NCBI GenBank assembly: GCA_036386415.1
Contig: DASVVT010000042.1
Location: forward strand, 1-56,695
Reading direction: 5' to 3'
DNA length: 56,695 bases
From: DASVVT01 sp036386415
GTDB lineage: Bacteria > Acidobacteriota > Blastocatellia > Pyrinomonadales > Pyrinomonadaceae
Made by a program: the position numbers and the translations under genes
Shown: in pieces, positions 24,272 to 34,100 of the stretch
How positions within the stretch are numbered: the first letter of the stretch is position 1
Layout: the number at the start of each line of letters is the position of its first letter
Notes under the pieces: model-generated
The model's database searches: none
What the model saw: the letters and a program-made list of their open reading frames with translations, nothing else
Told to the model about the DNA's origin: nothing

Positions 24272-24464
24272 AAGCTGCTTTTGCGACTTTGCCAGCTTTG
24301 ATGCAACTGGTACAGACCTTCATGCGAACTGCTCCCCCCTGCGGGCGCTGGACGCGAATGGATTGCAGGTTCGGATCAAAGCGACGGCGCGTGCGATTGT
24401 TCGCATGAGAAACATTATTACCGAACTGGGGCGACTTGCCGCAGACTTCGCAACGTTTAGCCAT
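24270..24464 (-). CDS. rpmB: Large-subunit ribosomal protein bL28
   Basis: A 64-residue basic protein: MAKRCEVCGKSPQFGN, HANNRTRRRFDPNLQ, then RMKVCTSCIKAGKV. The CEVC and CTSC pairs make this the zinc-binding (C+) form of bL28. Length and motifs are typical. The start follows CCGGAGG on the reverse strand. The gene stands alone, divergent from the parvulin gene. Confidence 0.97.
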   Translation of the reverse strand: MAKRCEVCGKSPQFGNNVSHANNRTRRRFDPNLQSIRVQRPQGGAVRMKVCTSCIKAGKVAKAA

Positions 24465-24653
24465 AATTTTTTATACCTCCGGTCGAGAAAAATCGCGCGA
24501 GCGATCTTGATGGTTGACAATAGTTGAATCAGCAACAGAGATTCAAAACGAAAATTTATAGCAAACAGGTTTCCACAACGTCAAGCAAGCGTGCCGTGAA
24601 AAGCATGCAGACCGCAAGCCATTATTGTTTAGTCTGAAGGAGTAGAAGCTAAA

Positions 24654-25862
24654 GTGCATAGAGCCGCCAAACACATCGTCACCCTCTTTTTAGTCGCATT
24701 CGCCGCGTTCGCCACCGTTTCCTGCAATCGTACCGGCAGCGGAGCGCCCGGCAACGCAGACCCTTCGATTGCCGCCACCGTCAACGGCAAAGGCATCGCC
24801 TTGAGCGAGGTGGATCAACTCATCAGCCAGCAGACCCAGGGCCAGCAAGCTCAAATGTCACAGCTTCAGCTAGCGCAGGCGCGCTTGCAGGTGCTTGACA
24901 GCCTGATCCAGAAGGAAGTGCTCTTCCAGCGCGCGGATAAAGAGAAACTGCTGCCGACCGAAGATGAGATCACGCAGTTCATCAATAATCAGATGCAGCA
25001 GGCCAACATGACCCAGGAGCAGTTTCAAAAGAGACTGAAGGAACAGAATCAAACTATGGAGTCTTTGCGCGAGGAAGCGCGCAAGCAGATCGCCATCTCC
25101 AAGTTGCAGGACAAGACCAACGGCAAAGTCGGCCTGCCCAGCGACAAAGAGGTCGAGGACTTTTACAACGCCAACAAACAGCAGTTTGTCAGCCAGCGCG
25201 GGGTCGCCCTGGCGGAAATCTCCGTCGATCCGACGCCCAGCGAAGGCATGCAGGACGATGCCAAATCCGACGCTGAAGCCAAGCAGAAGATTGACCTCAT
25301 CTACCAGCAGTTAAAGAGCGGGGCGGATTTCGCGACCGTGGCGCGCGCGCGCAGCGAAGATTCTTACGGGCCTCGCGGCGGTGATATAGGGTTTGCCACT
25401 GAAGACGATCTCAAGCGGAACGGCTTCCCTGAGGAACTGGTCAGTCAGTTCTTCAACAAGTTGGAGGTGGGCAGCTACACCGAGCCCGTGCAATTGAGGA
25501 ATGCCTGGTACATCTTCAAGCTTCAGGGCAAGCAGTTGCAGAACGAGAACAAGACGCTCGATAGCCCCGAAGTGCGCAGCCAGATCACGGAGGCTCTCAT
25601 CAATCAACGCAAGCAGATTCTGAACACAGCACTGCTCGAAGTCTCCATGAACGAGGCGCAGATCGTCAATAACTTGGCGACGAAGATGCTCACCAACCCT
25701 GACAACTTCGGTCTGCCGCGCCCTGCGCAACCGGCAAACTCCGCACAGCCCTCGGGCAGCCCCGGCGGTCAAGCATCGCCGCAGCCGTCAGGCAGTCCTC
25801 AGACGGGGACAACCACCGCGCCATCCCCCGGCGCGCAGGCGTCGCCTTCACCGAAGTCTTAA
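24654..25862 (+). CDS. Parvulin-type peptidyl-prolyl isomerase lipoprotein (SurA/PrsA-like)
   Basis: A 402-residue protein with a lipoprotein signal ending in a TVSC lipobox (Cys near residue 24). Residues 38-160 are a SurA-like N-terminal helical chaperone domain (ATVNGKGIALSEVDQLI, LDSLIQKEVLFQRADKEKL). Residues about 165-290 are a PpiC rotamase domain (DFATVARARSEDSYGPRGGDIGF, FFNKLEVGSYTEPVQ). The last 55 residues are a Pro/Ser/Gln/Gly low-complexity tail. It should help outer-membrane or secreted proteins fold in the periplasm, anchored by lipid. GTG is used as start, ten bases behind an AAGGAG site. Confidence 0.93.
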   Translation: MHRAAKHIVTLFLVAFAAFATVSCNRTGSGAPGNADPSIAATVNGKGIALSEVDQLISQQTQGQQAQMSQLQLAQARLQVLDSLIQKEVLFQRADKEKLLPTEDEITQFINNQMQQANMTQEQFQKRLKEQNQTMESLREEARKQIAISKLQDKTNGKVGLPSDKEVEDFYNANKQQFVSQRGVALAEISVDPTPSEGMQDDAKSDAEAKQKIDLIYQQLKSGADFATVARARSEDSYGPRGGDIGFATEDDLKRNGFPEELVSQFFNKLEVGSYTEPVQLRNAWYIFKLQGKQLQNENKTLDSPEVRSQITEALINQRKQILNTALLEVSMNEAQIVNNLATKMLTNPDNFGLPRPAQPANSAQPSGSPGGQASPQPSGSPQTGTTTAPSPGAQASPSPKS

Positions 25863-25901
25863 AGGGGGCGCGCTTAATTTTCGTAGCGAGCAAGGAAAAA
25901 C

Positions 25902-25991
25902 TTTAAACGCAGAGGACGCAAAGGTTTTCGCAAAGGAGATACTTCTTCGCTTTCCTTTGCGTCTTCCTCCTTTGCGACCTTTGCGTTTAAA
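25902..25991. repeat. Word-repeat hairpin, AAACGC family
   Basis: The left arm TTTAAACGCAGAGG... pairs with ...CCTTTGCGTTTAAA ending at 25991; inner CGCAAAGG words pair partly. The right flank CTTCCCCTGACACTCA, read in reverse, is nearly the left flank of the copy at 12122, so the two copies share sequence outside the hairpin. It runs almost up to the next start codon. Confidence 0.87.
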
Positions 25992-26013
25992 TTTCTACTT
26001 CCCCTGACACTCA

Positions 26014-27984
26014 ATGCTGTTTCGTCTCTCAGATGTGCACAAGTCTTACGGCGGGCAGGAGGTCTTGCGCGGCGCGTCGCTACAGATCAACGCGGGCGAG
26101 CATGTCGGCCTGGTGGGGCGCAACGGCGCGGGCAAGACGACCATCTTCCGTTTGATCTCCGGCGAGGAAGCGCCGGATCGTGGCGACGTGGTGCGCGCGC
26201 GTGGGCTTCGGCTCGGCCTGCTCGCGCAGCACGTACACTTCGAGCCCGGCTCGACCGTGCACGAATCCGCGCTCGCAGCCTTCGGCCACCTGCAACAGAT
26301 TGAGCACGAGATGCACGAGCTTGAGCATCGCATGGCGGAGGCTGTAAGTGATGATCTGGAAGCGGTGCTCGCACGCTACAGCGACCTTCAGCACCAGTTC
26401 GAGCGTGAGGGCGGCTTTGAGTATGCAGCCCGCGCCGAAGCGATCCTGCTCGGGCTCGGCTTTGACCGCGACACCTGGGGGCTGGCGGCGGAGAAGCTCT
26501 CCGGCGGCCAGCAGAATCGCCTGGGGCTCGCGCGTCTTCTGCTCGCCGAACCAGACGTGCTTCTGCTTGACGAGCCGACCAATCATCTGGATGTCGCATC
26601 GGTCGAATGGCTCGAAGAGTTTCTTTCCACCTATCAATCGGCCTATGTCATCATCAGCCACGACCGCTACTTTCTGGATCGCGCCTGCCGACGCACCATT
26701 GAGGTCGAGCTTGGCCGCACAGTGAGCTACACAGGCAACTACTCTGCTTTTCTCGTCGAGCGCGAGGTGCGCCGCGAAGCGCAGCAGCGCGCCTACGAGA
26801 ACCAACAGCACCTCATCAACAAGACGGAAGAGTTCATACGCCGCAACCTCGCCGGACAAAAGACCAAGCAGGCGAAATCGCGCCGCAAGATGCTCGAAAA
26901 ACTTGAGCGCGTAGAGGCCGTGCGCGTCGATCAATCATCGGGCGATTTTCGTCTACAGGAGGTGGAGCGCGCGGGCACGCAGGTGCTGATCGTCGATGAG
27001 GCGAGCATTGGTTATCCTGGCAAAGTGTTGGGGCGCGACATCACCTTCACCCTCAAGCGCGGCGAGTGCTTAGGCATCGTCGGCCCGAATGGCTCGGGCA
27101 AAACGACTTTCATCAAGACGGTGCTCGGTAAATTGACTCCCCTCGCGGGCGAAGTGCGCTGGGGCACGAAGGTGCAGGTGGGCTACTACGCGCAGCAGCT
27201 AGACGATCTGGACGACCGCAACGAAGTCATCATGGAACTGCGTCGCGTCGCGCCCTCCTCCGCCACGGCGGGCGAGCTTCGTTCGTTCCTCGCCAAGTTC
27301 CTCTTTACTGGCGACGATGTCTACAAACACGTGCGCGATCTTTCAGGGGGCGAAAAGGGGCGGCTCGCCCTCGCCAAATTGATCTACTCTCGCGTCAACG
27401 TGCTCGTGCTCGACGAGCCGACCAATCATCTGGACATCCCTTCGCGCGAAGCGCTCGAAGAAGCGCTCGACGCCTATCAGGGCACGATCATCACTATCAG
27501 CCACGACCGCTACTTTCTAGACCGCATCGCCACGCAGATTCTGGCCCTCGATGGCGCGGGCAACGTAGAGCACTACGACGGCGACTACACGCAGTATCAC
27601 GACTGGAAGGCTGCGCGAGAGAGAGCTGCCAGGGAGGATACCGCGCGAATCGAGCCGTTCAAGGAGATGCGCATCCCGGAGAAACCCTCAGTGCCGGTAG
27701 CGCAGAAGTCAGCCGCACGCCAGAAGGGGAGAGCCACGGGCGGCAAAGGCACGAAGAAGAAGGCCGTCGTAGCAGCAGCGCGCGACCCGCAAGCGGTGGA
27801 AACAGAGATCAGCGAAGCGGAAAGCCATCTAGCCACTCTCTCTCAACAGATGTCCCTGCCGGAAGTGGCGCGCGATCCGGGCCGCTTCATGTCGCTCAAT
27901 CAGGAATACACGCAGACGGAGGAGCGCCTGCGTGCTCTCTACAGCGAATGGGAGCGCGTCTCTGCCGGAGCGACGAACGCCTGA
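26014..27984 (+). CDS. ABC-F family ATPase (Uup/EttA-like)
   Basis: A 656-residue soluble protein with two ABC ATPase domains and no membrane segment. The first domain has GRNGAGKTT near residue 36, LSGGQQNRLGLARLLL and LLLDEPTNHLD near 185. The linker (about 250-315) is the ABC-F P-site tRNA-interaction motif region, rich in Arg and Lys (AGQKTKQAKSRRKMLEKLERV). The second domain has GPNGSGKTT near 360, LSGGEKGRLALAKLI and LVLDEPTNHLD. A C-terminal Lys/Ala-rich stretch ends in a coiled coil (EAESHLATLSQQM), as in Uup. Members act on the ribosome in translation or resolve DNA/ribosome problems. No ribosome binding site is visible before ATG 26014. Confidence 0.94.
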   Translation: MLFRLSDVHKSYGGQEVLRGASLQINAGEHVGLVGRNGAGKTTIFRLISGEEAPDRGDVVRARGLRLGLLAQHVHFEPGSTVHESALAAFGHLQQIEHEMHELEHRMAEAVSDDLEAVLARYSDLQHQFEREGGFEYAARAEAILLGLGFDRDTWGLAAEKLSGGQQNRLGLARLLLAEPDVLLLDEPTNHLDVASVEWLEEFLSTYQSAYVIISHDRYFLDRACRRTIEVELGRTVSYTGNYSAFLVEREVRREAQQRAYENQQHLINKTEEFIRRNLAGQKTKQAKSRRKMLEKLERVEAVRVDQSSGDFRLQEVERAGTQVLIVDEASIGYPGKVLGRDITFTLKRGECLGIVGPNGSGKTTFIKTVLGKLTPLAGEVRWGTKVQVGYYAQQLDDLDDRNEVIMELRRVAPSSATAGELRSFLAKFLFTGDDVYKHVRDLSGGEKGRLALAKLIYSRVNVLVLDEPTNHLDIPSREALEEALDAYQGTIITISHDRYFLDRIATQILALDGAGNVEHYDGDYTQYHDWKAARERAAREDTARIEPFKEMRIPEKPSVPVAQKSAARQKGRATGGKGTKKKAVVAAARDPQAVETEISEAESHLATLSQQMSLPEVARDPGRFMSLNQEYTQTEERLRALYSEWERVSAGATNA

Positions 27985-28038
27985 GATTAACTTAGATCGT
28001 TGAATTGACAAAGCTTTCCAGACACATAAATGCATCGC

Positions 28039-28067
28039 TTGACAGAGCCGCGACCCCTTTGTTACCT
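28039..28067 (+). promoter_or_regulatory. Candidate promoter of tRNA-Val
   Basis: TTGACA (28039-28044), 17 bases, TTACCT (28062-28067), about 50 bases upstream of the tRNA. A second possible pair lies just before: TTGACA at 28005-28010 and TAAATG at 28027-28032 with 16 bases between. Confidence 0.5.
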
Positions 28068-28118
28068 TACGACTTCGCTTTTTGCAGCTATTTGCAAGCG
28101 ATCAAATATGCAGGTTGT

Positions 28119-28193
<75 letters not shown>

Positions 28194-28408
28194 TTTTTAT
28201 ATCCAGCGATTTCAAGCACCTAACCCACCTTCAGTTTCTCTTCTGCCGTGTCCTTCTGCTCTGATTTTGCCTGACTGCGATTGAAAAATTTTGGGCAGTA
28301 CTGGTGAATGCTTTAAACTCTCCACAGCCCATACCATCTTTTGGATTTCACGATCAATGGGTTAAATTGGCGCTTACTTATTCCGAATCAAGATTCGCCA
28401 TCATTATT

Positions 28409-29380
28409 ATGTGGACCGAGACAGTATCCGACCTTCGCGCAGATTCAGCCGCGCCCTATTCGACCGCCTTGCGGTGTGTGGGGCTGGTCAAGCGCTACGG
28501 CGACGCGGCTGCTGTAGACGGGATTGACCTTGAAGTACGCACAGGTGAGTGCTTCGGTCTTCTAGGGCCGAACGGCGCAGGCAAGACTACTACGGTTGAG
28601 ATATTCGAAGGACTCACGCATCCTGACGATGGTAGGGTCGAAGTGCTTGGATGCACCTGGAGCACAGGCCATGATCGTAATCTGCGTAACCGGATCGGCG
28701 TCCAACTCCAGGAGACGCAGTTCGCCGAAAAGCTGACGGTCGAAGAGATCGTGCGTCTCTTCCGCAGCTTTTACAAGGGTGGCCGTGAGACGGATGAGGT
28801 GATCCGCATAGTGGAGCTTGCGGAGAAGCGTCACGCGCGCTATGGGAAATTGTCGGGCGGACAGAAGCAGCGGCTCGCCGTCGCCTGCGCGCTCGTGGGC
28901 GACCCCGAACTGCTCTTTCTGGACGAGCCGACGACGGGCCTTGATCCGCAGGCGCGGTTAAGACTCTGGGAGATCATCGAGCAGTTTCGCGCTGGCGGCG
29001 GCACGATCATCTTGACGACACATTATATGGAAGAGGCGGCGCGATTGTGCGAACGTGTGGCGATCATGGATCACGGGCGCGTCATCGCACTGGGGACACC
29101 GACCGAGCTGATCGAATCATTAGATGCCGACCAGATCGTCGAGTTCAGCGTCAAAGGAGACCTCCAGGAAAAACTCCTCGGCGACCTGCCGGGAGTGCGG
29201 GGTGTGCGCACAAAGGATGGCGATTATCTGCTCGCCGTCTCGGATATTGGCGCGGCGTTGCCCGCTCTGTTGGCGGAACTTGAACGCCAGCGCGTTGAGC
29301 TGATTACTCTGGCGACCCATCAGGCGACACTCGAAGATGTTTTTGTGAGCCTTACAGGAAGGATGTTGCGTGATGGATGA
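28409..29380 (+). CDS. ABC-2 transporter ATP-binding protein (CcmA/DrrA-like)
   Basis: A 323-residue ATPase from the preferred ATG at 28409 (MWTETVSDL); the longer frame from 28304 adds 35 residues of no recognisable nature. Motifs: Walker A GPNGAGKTT near residue 57, signature LSGGQKQRLAVACAL near 148, Walker B LLFLDEPTTGLDPQ near 170, and switch His in ILTTHYMEEA. The C-terminal 90 residues are the DrrA-type regulatory extension (DQIVEFSVKG, LEDVFVSLTG). It energises the membrane partner encoded next, overlapping by eight bases. Such pairs export drugs, lipids or polysaccharides. Its nearness to the NRPS genes suggests export of their product, by position only. Confidence 0.93.
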   Translation: MWTETVSDLRADSAAPYSTALRCVGLVKRYGDAAAVDGIDLEVRTGECFGLLGPNGAGKTTTVEIFEGLTHPDDGRVEVLGCTWSTGHDRNLRNRIGVQLQETQFAEKLTVEEIVRLFRSFYKGGRETDEVIRIVELAEKRHARYGKLSGGQKQRLAVACALVGDPELLFLDEPTTGLDPQARLRLWEIIEQFRAGGGTIILTTHYMEEAARLCERVAIMDHGRVIALGTPTELIESLDADQIVEFSVKGDLQEKLLGDLPGVRGVRTKDGDYLLAVSDIGAALPALLAELERQRVELITLATHQATLEDVFVSLTGRMLRDG

Positions 29381-30536
29381 AGCGCAGCGCGAGCCCACCG
29401 TCGAGGAGGAAGTAGGCGGAGCGACGCGCCATAAGCAAGCCGGAACGAAGCCGCTCCACCCGCTCGTTGAACTCACACTGACGAGACTGCGTGAGTTCAT
29501 ACGCGAGCCAGAGGTGGTCTTCTGGGTATTTGTGTTTCCGGTGCTCCTGGCATGCGCGCTCGGCATCGCTTTTCGCAATACCGCGCCGGAGAAGCTTCGC
29601 ATTGGAGTTGAAAGCAGCGACGCGGGCGGAGAAAGCGCGCGCGCCATTGCCGATCTCCTCGCGCACTCTTCGGATATTGAACCGGTCGTACTCTCACCCG
29701 CCGAGGCAGCGCAAGCACTGCGTAGCGGCAAAGTCGTTCTCGTTGTGCGTGCCGCCGCCGCTGCGGCGACTGACGAAAGTCAGACGGCCTCTTCTTTAAG
29801 CCGCAGCTTCGATTATCGCTATGACCCGACGCGGCCCGAAAGCCGGACGGCGCGCCTCGCTGTTGATGATGCGCTCGAACGTGCGCTGGGACGCGCAGAC
29901 CTCGCCCAGGCGCATGATGTAAAGATCACCGAGCAGGGAGCGCGCTACATAGATTTTCTCATTCCCGGTCTCGTCGGGATGAACCTGATGGGAAGCGGGA
30001 TGTGGGGCCTGGGGTTCGTGATTGTGAACGCGCGCGGGCGAAAGCTTCTCAAGCGGTTTGCCGCCACACCGATGCGACGCTCGCATTACCTGCTCTCGTT
30101 CATCTTCTCGCGCCTCCTCTTTATGGTGCTTGAGGTCGGAGTGGTGATCGGCTTTGCGTGGGTCATCTTCGGCGTGGCCGTGCATGGCTCTTTGCTCGCG
30201 GTTCTGGTGATCGCGATGATCGGAGCATTTACGTTTGCGGGACTTGGACTGCTTGTCGCCGCGCGCCCTCAGACAATCGAGGGCGTATCGGGGCTGATGA
30301 ATTTTGTGATGCTGCCGATGTGGCTGCTCTCAGGCATCTTCTTCTCATCGTCGCGCTTTCCGCAGTTCCTGCAACCCTTCATCAAAGCCTTACCGCTCAC
30401 CGCGCTCAACGATTCATTGCGCGCCGTGATCAACGACGGCGCTCCGCTTCTTTCGACCTGGGCGCAGCTCGGCGTGATGGCTGCCTGGTGCTTAATCAGC
30501 TTTACGCTCGCGTTGCGAACCTTCCGCTGGCAGTAG
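29373..30536 (+). CDS. ABC-2 type transporter permease
   Basis: A 387-residue membrane protein. One helix lies near residue 45-65 (EVVFWVFVFPVLLACALGIAF), then a large extracytoplasmic domain of about 130 residues, then five helices in the ABC-2 core (YIDFLIPGLVGMNLMGSGMWGLGF, LLFMVLEVGVVIGFAWVIFG, AMIGAFTFAGLGLLV, MNFVMLPMWLLSGIFFSSSRFP, MAAWCLISFTLAL). The LLSGIFFSSSRFP segment is the ABC-2 signature area. It forms the channel for the ATPase encoded just upstream (GTG 29370 and ATG 29373 are both possible starts). The two genes overlap, so they are translationally coupled. Confidence 0.92.
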   Translation: MDEAQREPTVEEEVGGATRHKQAGTKPLHPLVELTLTRLREFIREPEVVFWVFVFPVLLACALGIAFRNTAPEKLRIGVESSDAGGESARAIADLLAHSSDIEPVVLSPAEAAQALRSGKVVLVVRAAAAAATDESQTASSLSRSFDYRYDPTRPESRTARLAVDDALERALGRADLAQAHDVKITEQGARYIDFLIPGLVGMNLMGSGMWGLGFVIVNARGRKLLKRFAATPMRRSHYLLSFIFSRLLFMVLEVGVVIGFAWVIFGVAVHGSLLAVLVIAMIGAFTFAGLGLLVAARPQTIEGVSGLMNFVMLPMWLLSGIFFSSSRFPQFLQPFIKALPLTALNDSLRAVINDGAPLLSTWAQLGVMAAWCLISFTLALRTFRWQ

Positions 30537-30579
30537 AGGTGAGCCTTACATCTTCAGATAAGTCACGCTTGGTTGGGAT

Positions 30580-30600
30580 GGGTTTGTCATGTGACAACCC
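30580..30600. promoter_or_regulatory. Operator-like inverted repeat
   Basis: TTGTCA and TGACAA face each other across two bases, extended by GGG and CCC with one bulged T. It lies 44 bases after the permease stop and about 100 bases ahead of a candidate promoter. It could be a binding site for a dimeric regulator or a weak terminator without T-run. Confidence 0.35.
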
Positions 30601-30683
30601 GTTCAGATACGCGCCGTCTGATCTGCATCATCGCCGCGCTACGGGTCAATCGTCTCTGACTGCAATGTTTCTTTCATCGTCAC

Positions 30684-30712
30684 TTGACAAAGTCTAGCCG
30701 CAGCGATAACGT
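30684..30712 (+). promoter_or_regulatory. Candidate promoter in the long leader of the NRPS operon
   Basis: TTGACA (30684-30689), 17 bases, TAACGT (30707-30712). It is the best sigma-70-like pair in the 569-base gap before the NRPS gene, and leaves a leader of about 390 bases. No gene is supported in this gap, and the NRPS ATG at 31106 has no clear ribosome binding site. Confidence 0.4.
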
Positions 30713-31105
30713 TGCGCCCGTATCCAACAAAAAGCAGTTCGAAGCTGACGAGAATAGCCCCCGCTCCGACATCCCGACTCGAACTGACAATGTATCCCCC
30801 TAACAGCTTAATCTGCTTAGTTGAGCGCATGAACTGACTTGAGTTCAGTCACGAGTGCCAGTGGAGCATACTTCACTCTGGAGTGTAAGTATTGAGTTTC
30901 TTGAGCGAGGACTCCTGAAGAGCCATCGTAGCGGGCGCGTATGTGGGAGTAGGCTGCGCGCCGCTGACTTCATCTTGCGTCCCCTCTTAACTCATACCTC
31001 CTCGTCGGAGTCAGTGTCGCGATTCACCCGATCACCACAACAAAGTCGTCCGAATTAAATCTTATTCATTAGCAATCAGGTTAGACGCAAGTTCTTCACT
31101 GCAGC

Positions 31106-34100
31106 ATGACGCAGACAATCCTTGACAAAAGTTTAGGAACTGAAGCCAAGAGGGGATCGACCGCCTGTGCTGGCAGCTCTTCTCAAGAGAGTTGTGAGCC
31201 GTCCAATTTGGTCGAGCTTCTCTGCCAGAGGGCGCTTGAGAGTCCTGATCGGCTGGCCTACACCTTCCTGGCAGATGGCGAAACAGAAGAGCGCAGTTTA
31301 ACTTATGGTGAGTTAAACCGGCAGGCTCGCGCCATCGGCGCCCTGCTTCAAAGCTTAGAAGCAACTGGCGAGCGTGCGCTGCTGCTCTACCCGCCCGGCC
31401 CGGATTACATCGCGGCTTTTTTCGGATGCCTCTACGCAGGGGTGATCGCCGTTCCCGCGTATCCTCCACGGCTTAACCTATCTCTGCTTCGTCTCCAGGC
31501 GATTGCTGAAGATGCCGAGCCAACGCTCGCGCTCACCACGGCACAGGTTCGCTCGAAGGCGGAGACACTGTCGGCTCAAGCGCAGGCCCTTGGGCGCTTA
31601 CGCTGGCTGGCGACTGAAACGCTTGACCGTGAGATGGCAGAGTCATGGCAAGAAGTGCCAATGGACGGTAACACGCTGGCTTATCTACAGTACACTTCCG
31701 GCTCGACCGGCCAGCCGAAGGGGGTGATGGTTAGTCACGCGAACGTGCTGCGCAACTCCGCGTATATCGATTATGGATTTGAGCACACACCTGACAGCAT
31801 CTCGTTGACGTGGCTCCCGCACTTCCACGACATGGGACTGATTGACGGGATTATCCAACCTCTGTACAAGGGGTTCCCCAGCGTTCTGATGCCGCCCGTC
31901 TCCTTTCTCCAGCGTCCCATCCGTTGGCTTCGAGCGATCTCTCGCTACCATGTAACACATAGCGGTGGGCCTAACTTCGCTTACGACCTGTGCGTTCGCA
32001 AAGTCGGTGTGGGCGAATGTGGGGCGCTCGATCTGAGCAGTTGGAGCGTGGCTTACAACGGCGCGGAGCCGGTTCGCAAAGAGACACTTGCTCGGTTCAG
32101 CGCAGCCTTCGCACCCTTTGGTTTTCGCCCTGACGCCTTCTATCCGGCTTACGGGCTGGCCGAAGCGACGCTGAAGGTGACGGGCGGGCGACGAACGGAT
32201 GCGCCGGTTTTCTGTGCCGTTCAGGCTGCCGCGCTTGAACAGAATCGTGTTGTCGAAGCCTCGGAAGATGAACAGGGTGTCCGCACGCTCGTCGGCTCAG
32301 GCCATGCCGCGCTCGAAACGAAGATCGTCATCGTTGATCCTGAATCATTAACTCAATGCGCGCCGGGCCGTGTGGGAGAAATCTGGGTCTCAGGCCCCGG
32401 CGTGGCACAGGGCTATTGGAGCAGGCCAGAAGAGACGGCGCGCACCTTTCAGGCATACACGGCAGACACCGCAGAAGGCCCGTTCCTGCGAACGGGTGAT
32501 CTGGGATTTTTGAAGGACGGCGAGCTGTTCGTGACAGGTCGTCTCAAAGACCTCATCATCATTCGCGGCGCTAACCATTACCCGCAGGACATTGAACGGA
32601 CAATGGAGAGGAGTCACGCGGCGCTCCGACCGGGCTGCGGCGTGGCCTTTTCGATAGAGTTGGCTGGTGAAGAGCGGCTCGTGCTGGTTCAAGAGGTGGA
32701 GACACGTCAGCGCCCTCATATAGATCGAGTCATTGAGACTATCCGTCAGGCTGTGGCCGAAGAGCATGAGCTGCAACCGCACGCCGTCATACTGATTCGG
32801 TCCGGTCGTCTCCCGAAGACCTCCAGCGGCAAGCTCCAGCGTCATGCCTGCCGGGCAAAGTTCCTGGCAGGGAAACTTGATGTGGTAGCCGAATGGCAGG
32901 AGGTTGTCGAGTCGGCAGACGAAACGCCTCCTTCCGTTCCGTCGGGTTTACTCAAGAGCCCAGAGTCTATCCAGACCTGGCTCGCAGCAAAGCTCGCAGC
33001 AAAGCTGAGGGTCAATCCAGGCGAGATAGATATTAATCGGCCCATTGCCTGCTACGGCCTGGACTCGCTGATGGCTATCGAGTTGATGTATGGCATCGAA
33101 GCCAGCTTGGGCGTGACCCTGCCGATGGTCAACTTCCTCCAAAGCCCCAGTGTGGCCCAGCTTGCGGCTCAGGCAATGGCCCGCTTAGAGATCAGCTCTT
33201 CTTCCACCTCAAGAGCCGTTCTCGCCCGATCAAAAGAGCCATGCGCCGAGCACCCACTCTCTCGCGGCCAGCAGGCTTTATGGTTTCTCCACCGGATGGA
33301 ACCGGAGAGCGCGGCCTACAACATCGCGAGTGCCGTGCGCATACGGTCGGACTTGAACGTCCCGGCTTTGCGATGCGCTTTTCAGGCGCTGGTTGATCGC
33401 CATCCCTCTCTGCGAACCACCTTCACTGCGATTCATGGTGAACCGGTTCAGCGAGTGCACGACTACATGGAAGTATCTTTCCATGAAGAGGATGCTTCGG
33501 CCTGGAACAAAACCTCTTTTGAGGCACGCTTAATTGAGGAGGCCCACCGCCCATTCGATCTGGAGCAAGGCCCGCTACTGCGTGTGAGACTGTTCACCCG
33601 ATCCACGCATGAGCACGTCCTCTTGTTGGTTGTGCATCACATCGTCGCAGACCTCTGGTCATTGGCTGTGCTCCTGGATGAGCTGCGTCTGCTCTACACG
33701 GCGAAAGGGACGGACACCCCGTCGGCGAATCTCGCCCCCCTTGAGTTGCAATACACGGATTATGTTCGATGGCAAGAAGAGATGTTGCAGGGCGCGGAAG
33801 GCGCGTCCGATTGGGCTTACTGGGAGAAGCAGCTCACAGGTGAATTGCCGGTGCTGGAGCTGCCCGCTGACCGACCAAGACCGCCCGTCCAAACATACCG
33901 GGGCGCGTCCCAGTCCGTCAGGCTCAGCGCGGGGTTGACGGCGGCGCTCAAGACTCTGGGCCAGCAGCGCGGGGCGACCCTCTACATGACTCTACTCGCG
34001 GCTTTTTATGTGTTGCTCCATCGCTACACCGGCCAGGAAGATATTCTGGTTGGCTCTCCCACGGCGGGCAGAGGTCGGAGCGGACTGGCCGGGTTAGTAG

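Noticed and set aside
31062..31469. Reverse-strand frame across the NRPS start
   Set aside because: It opposes a clearly coding FAAL domain; many long antisense frames occur in this GC-rich cluster and none shows a domain.
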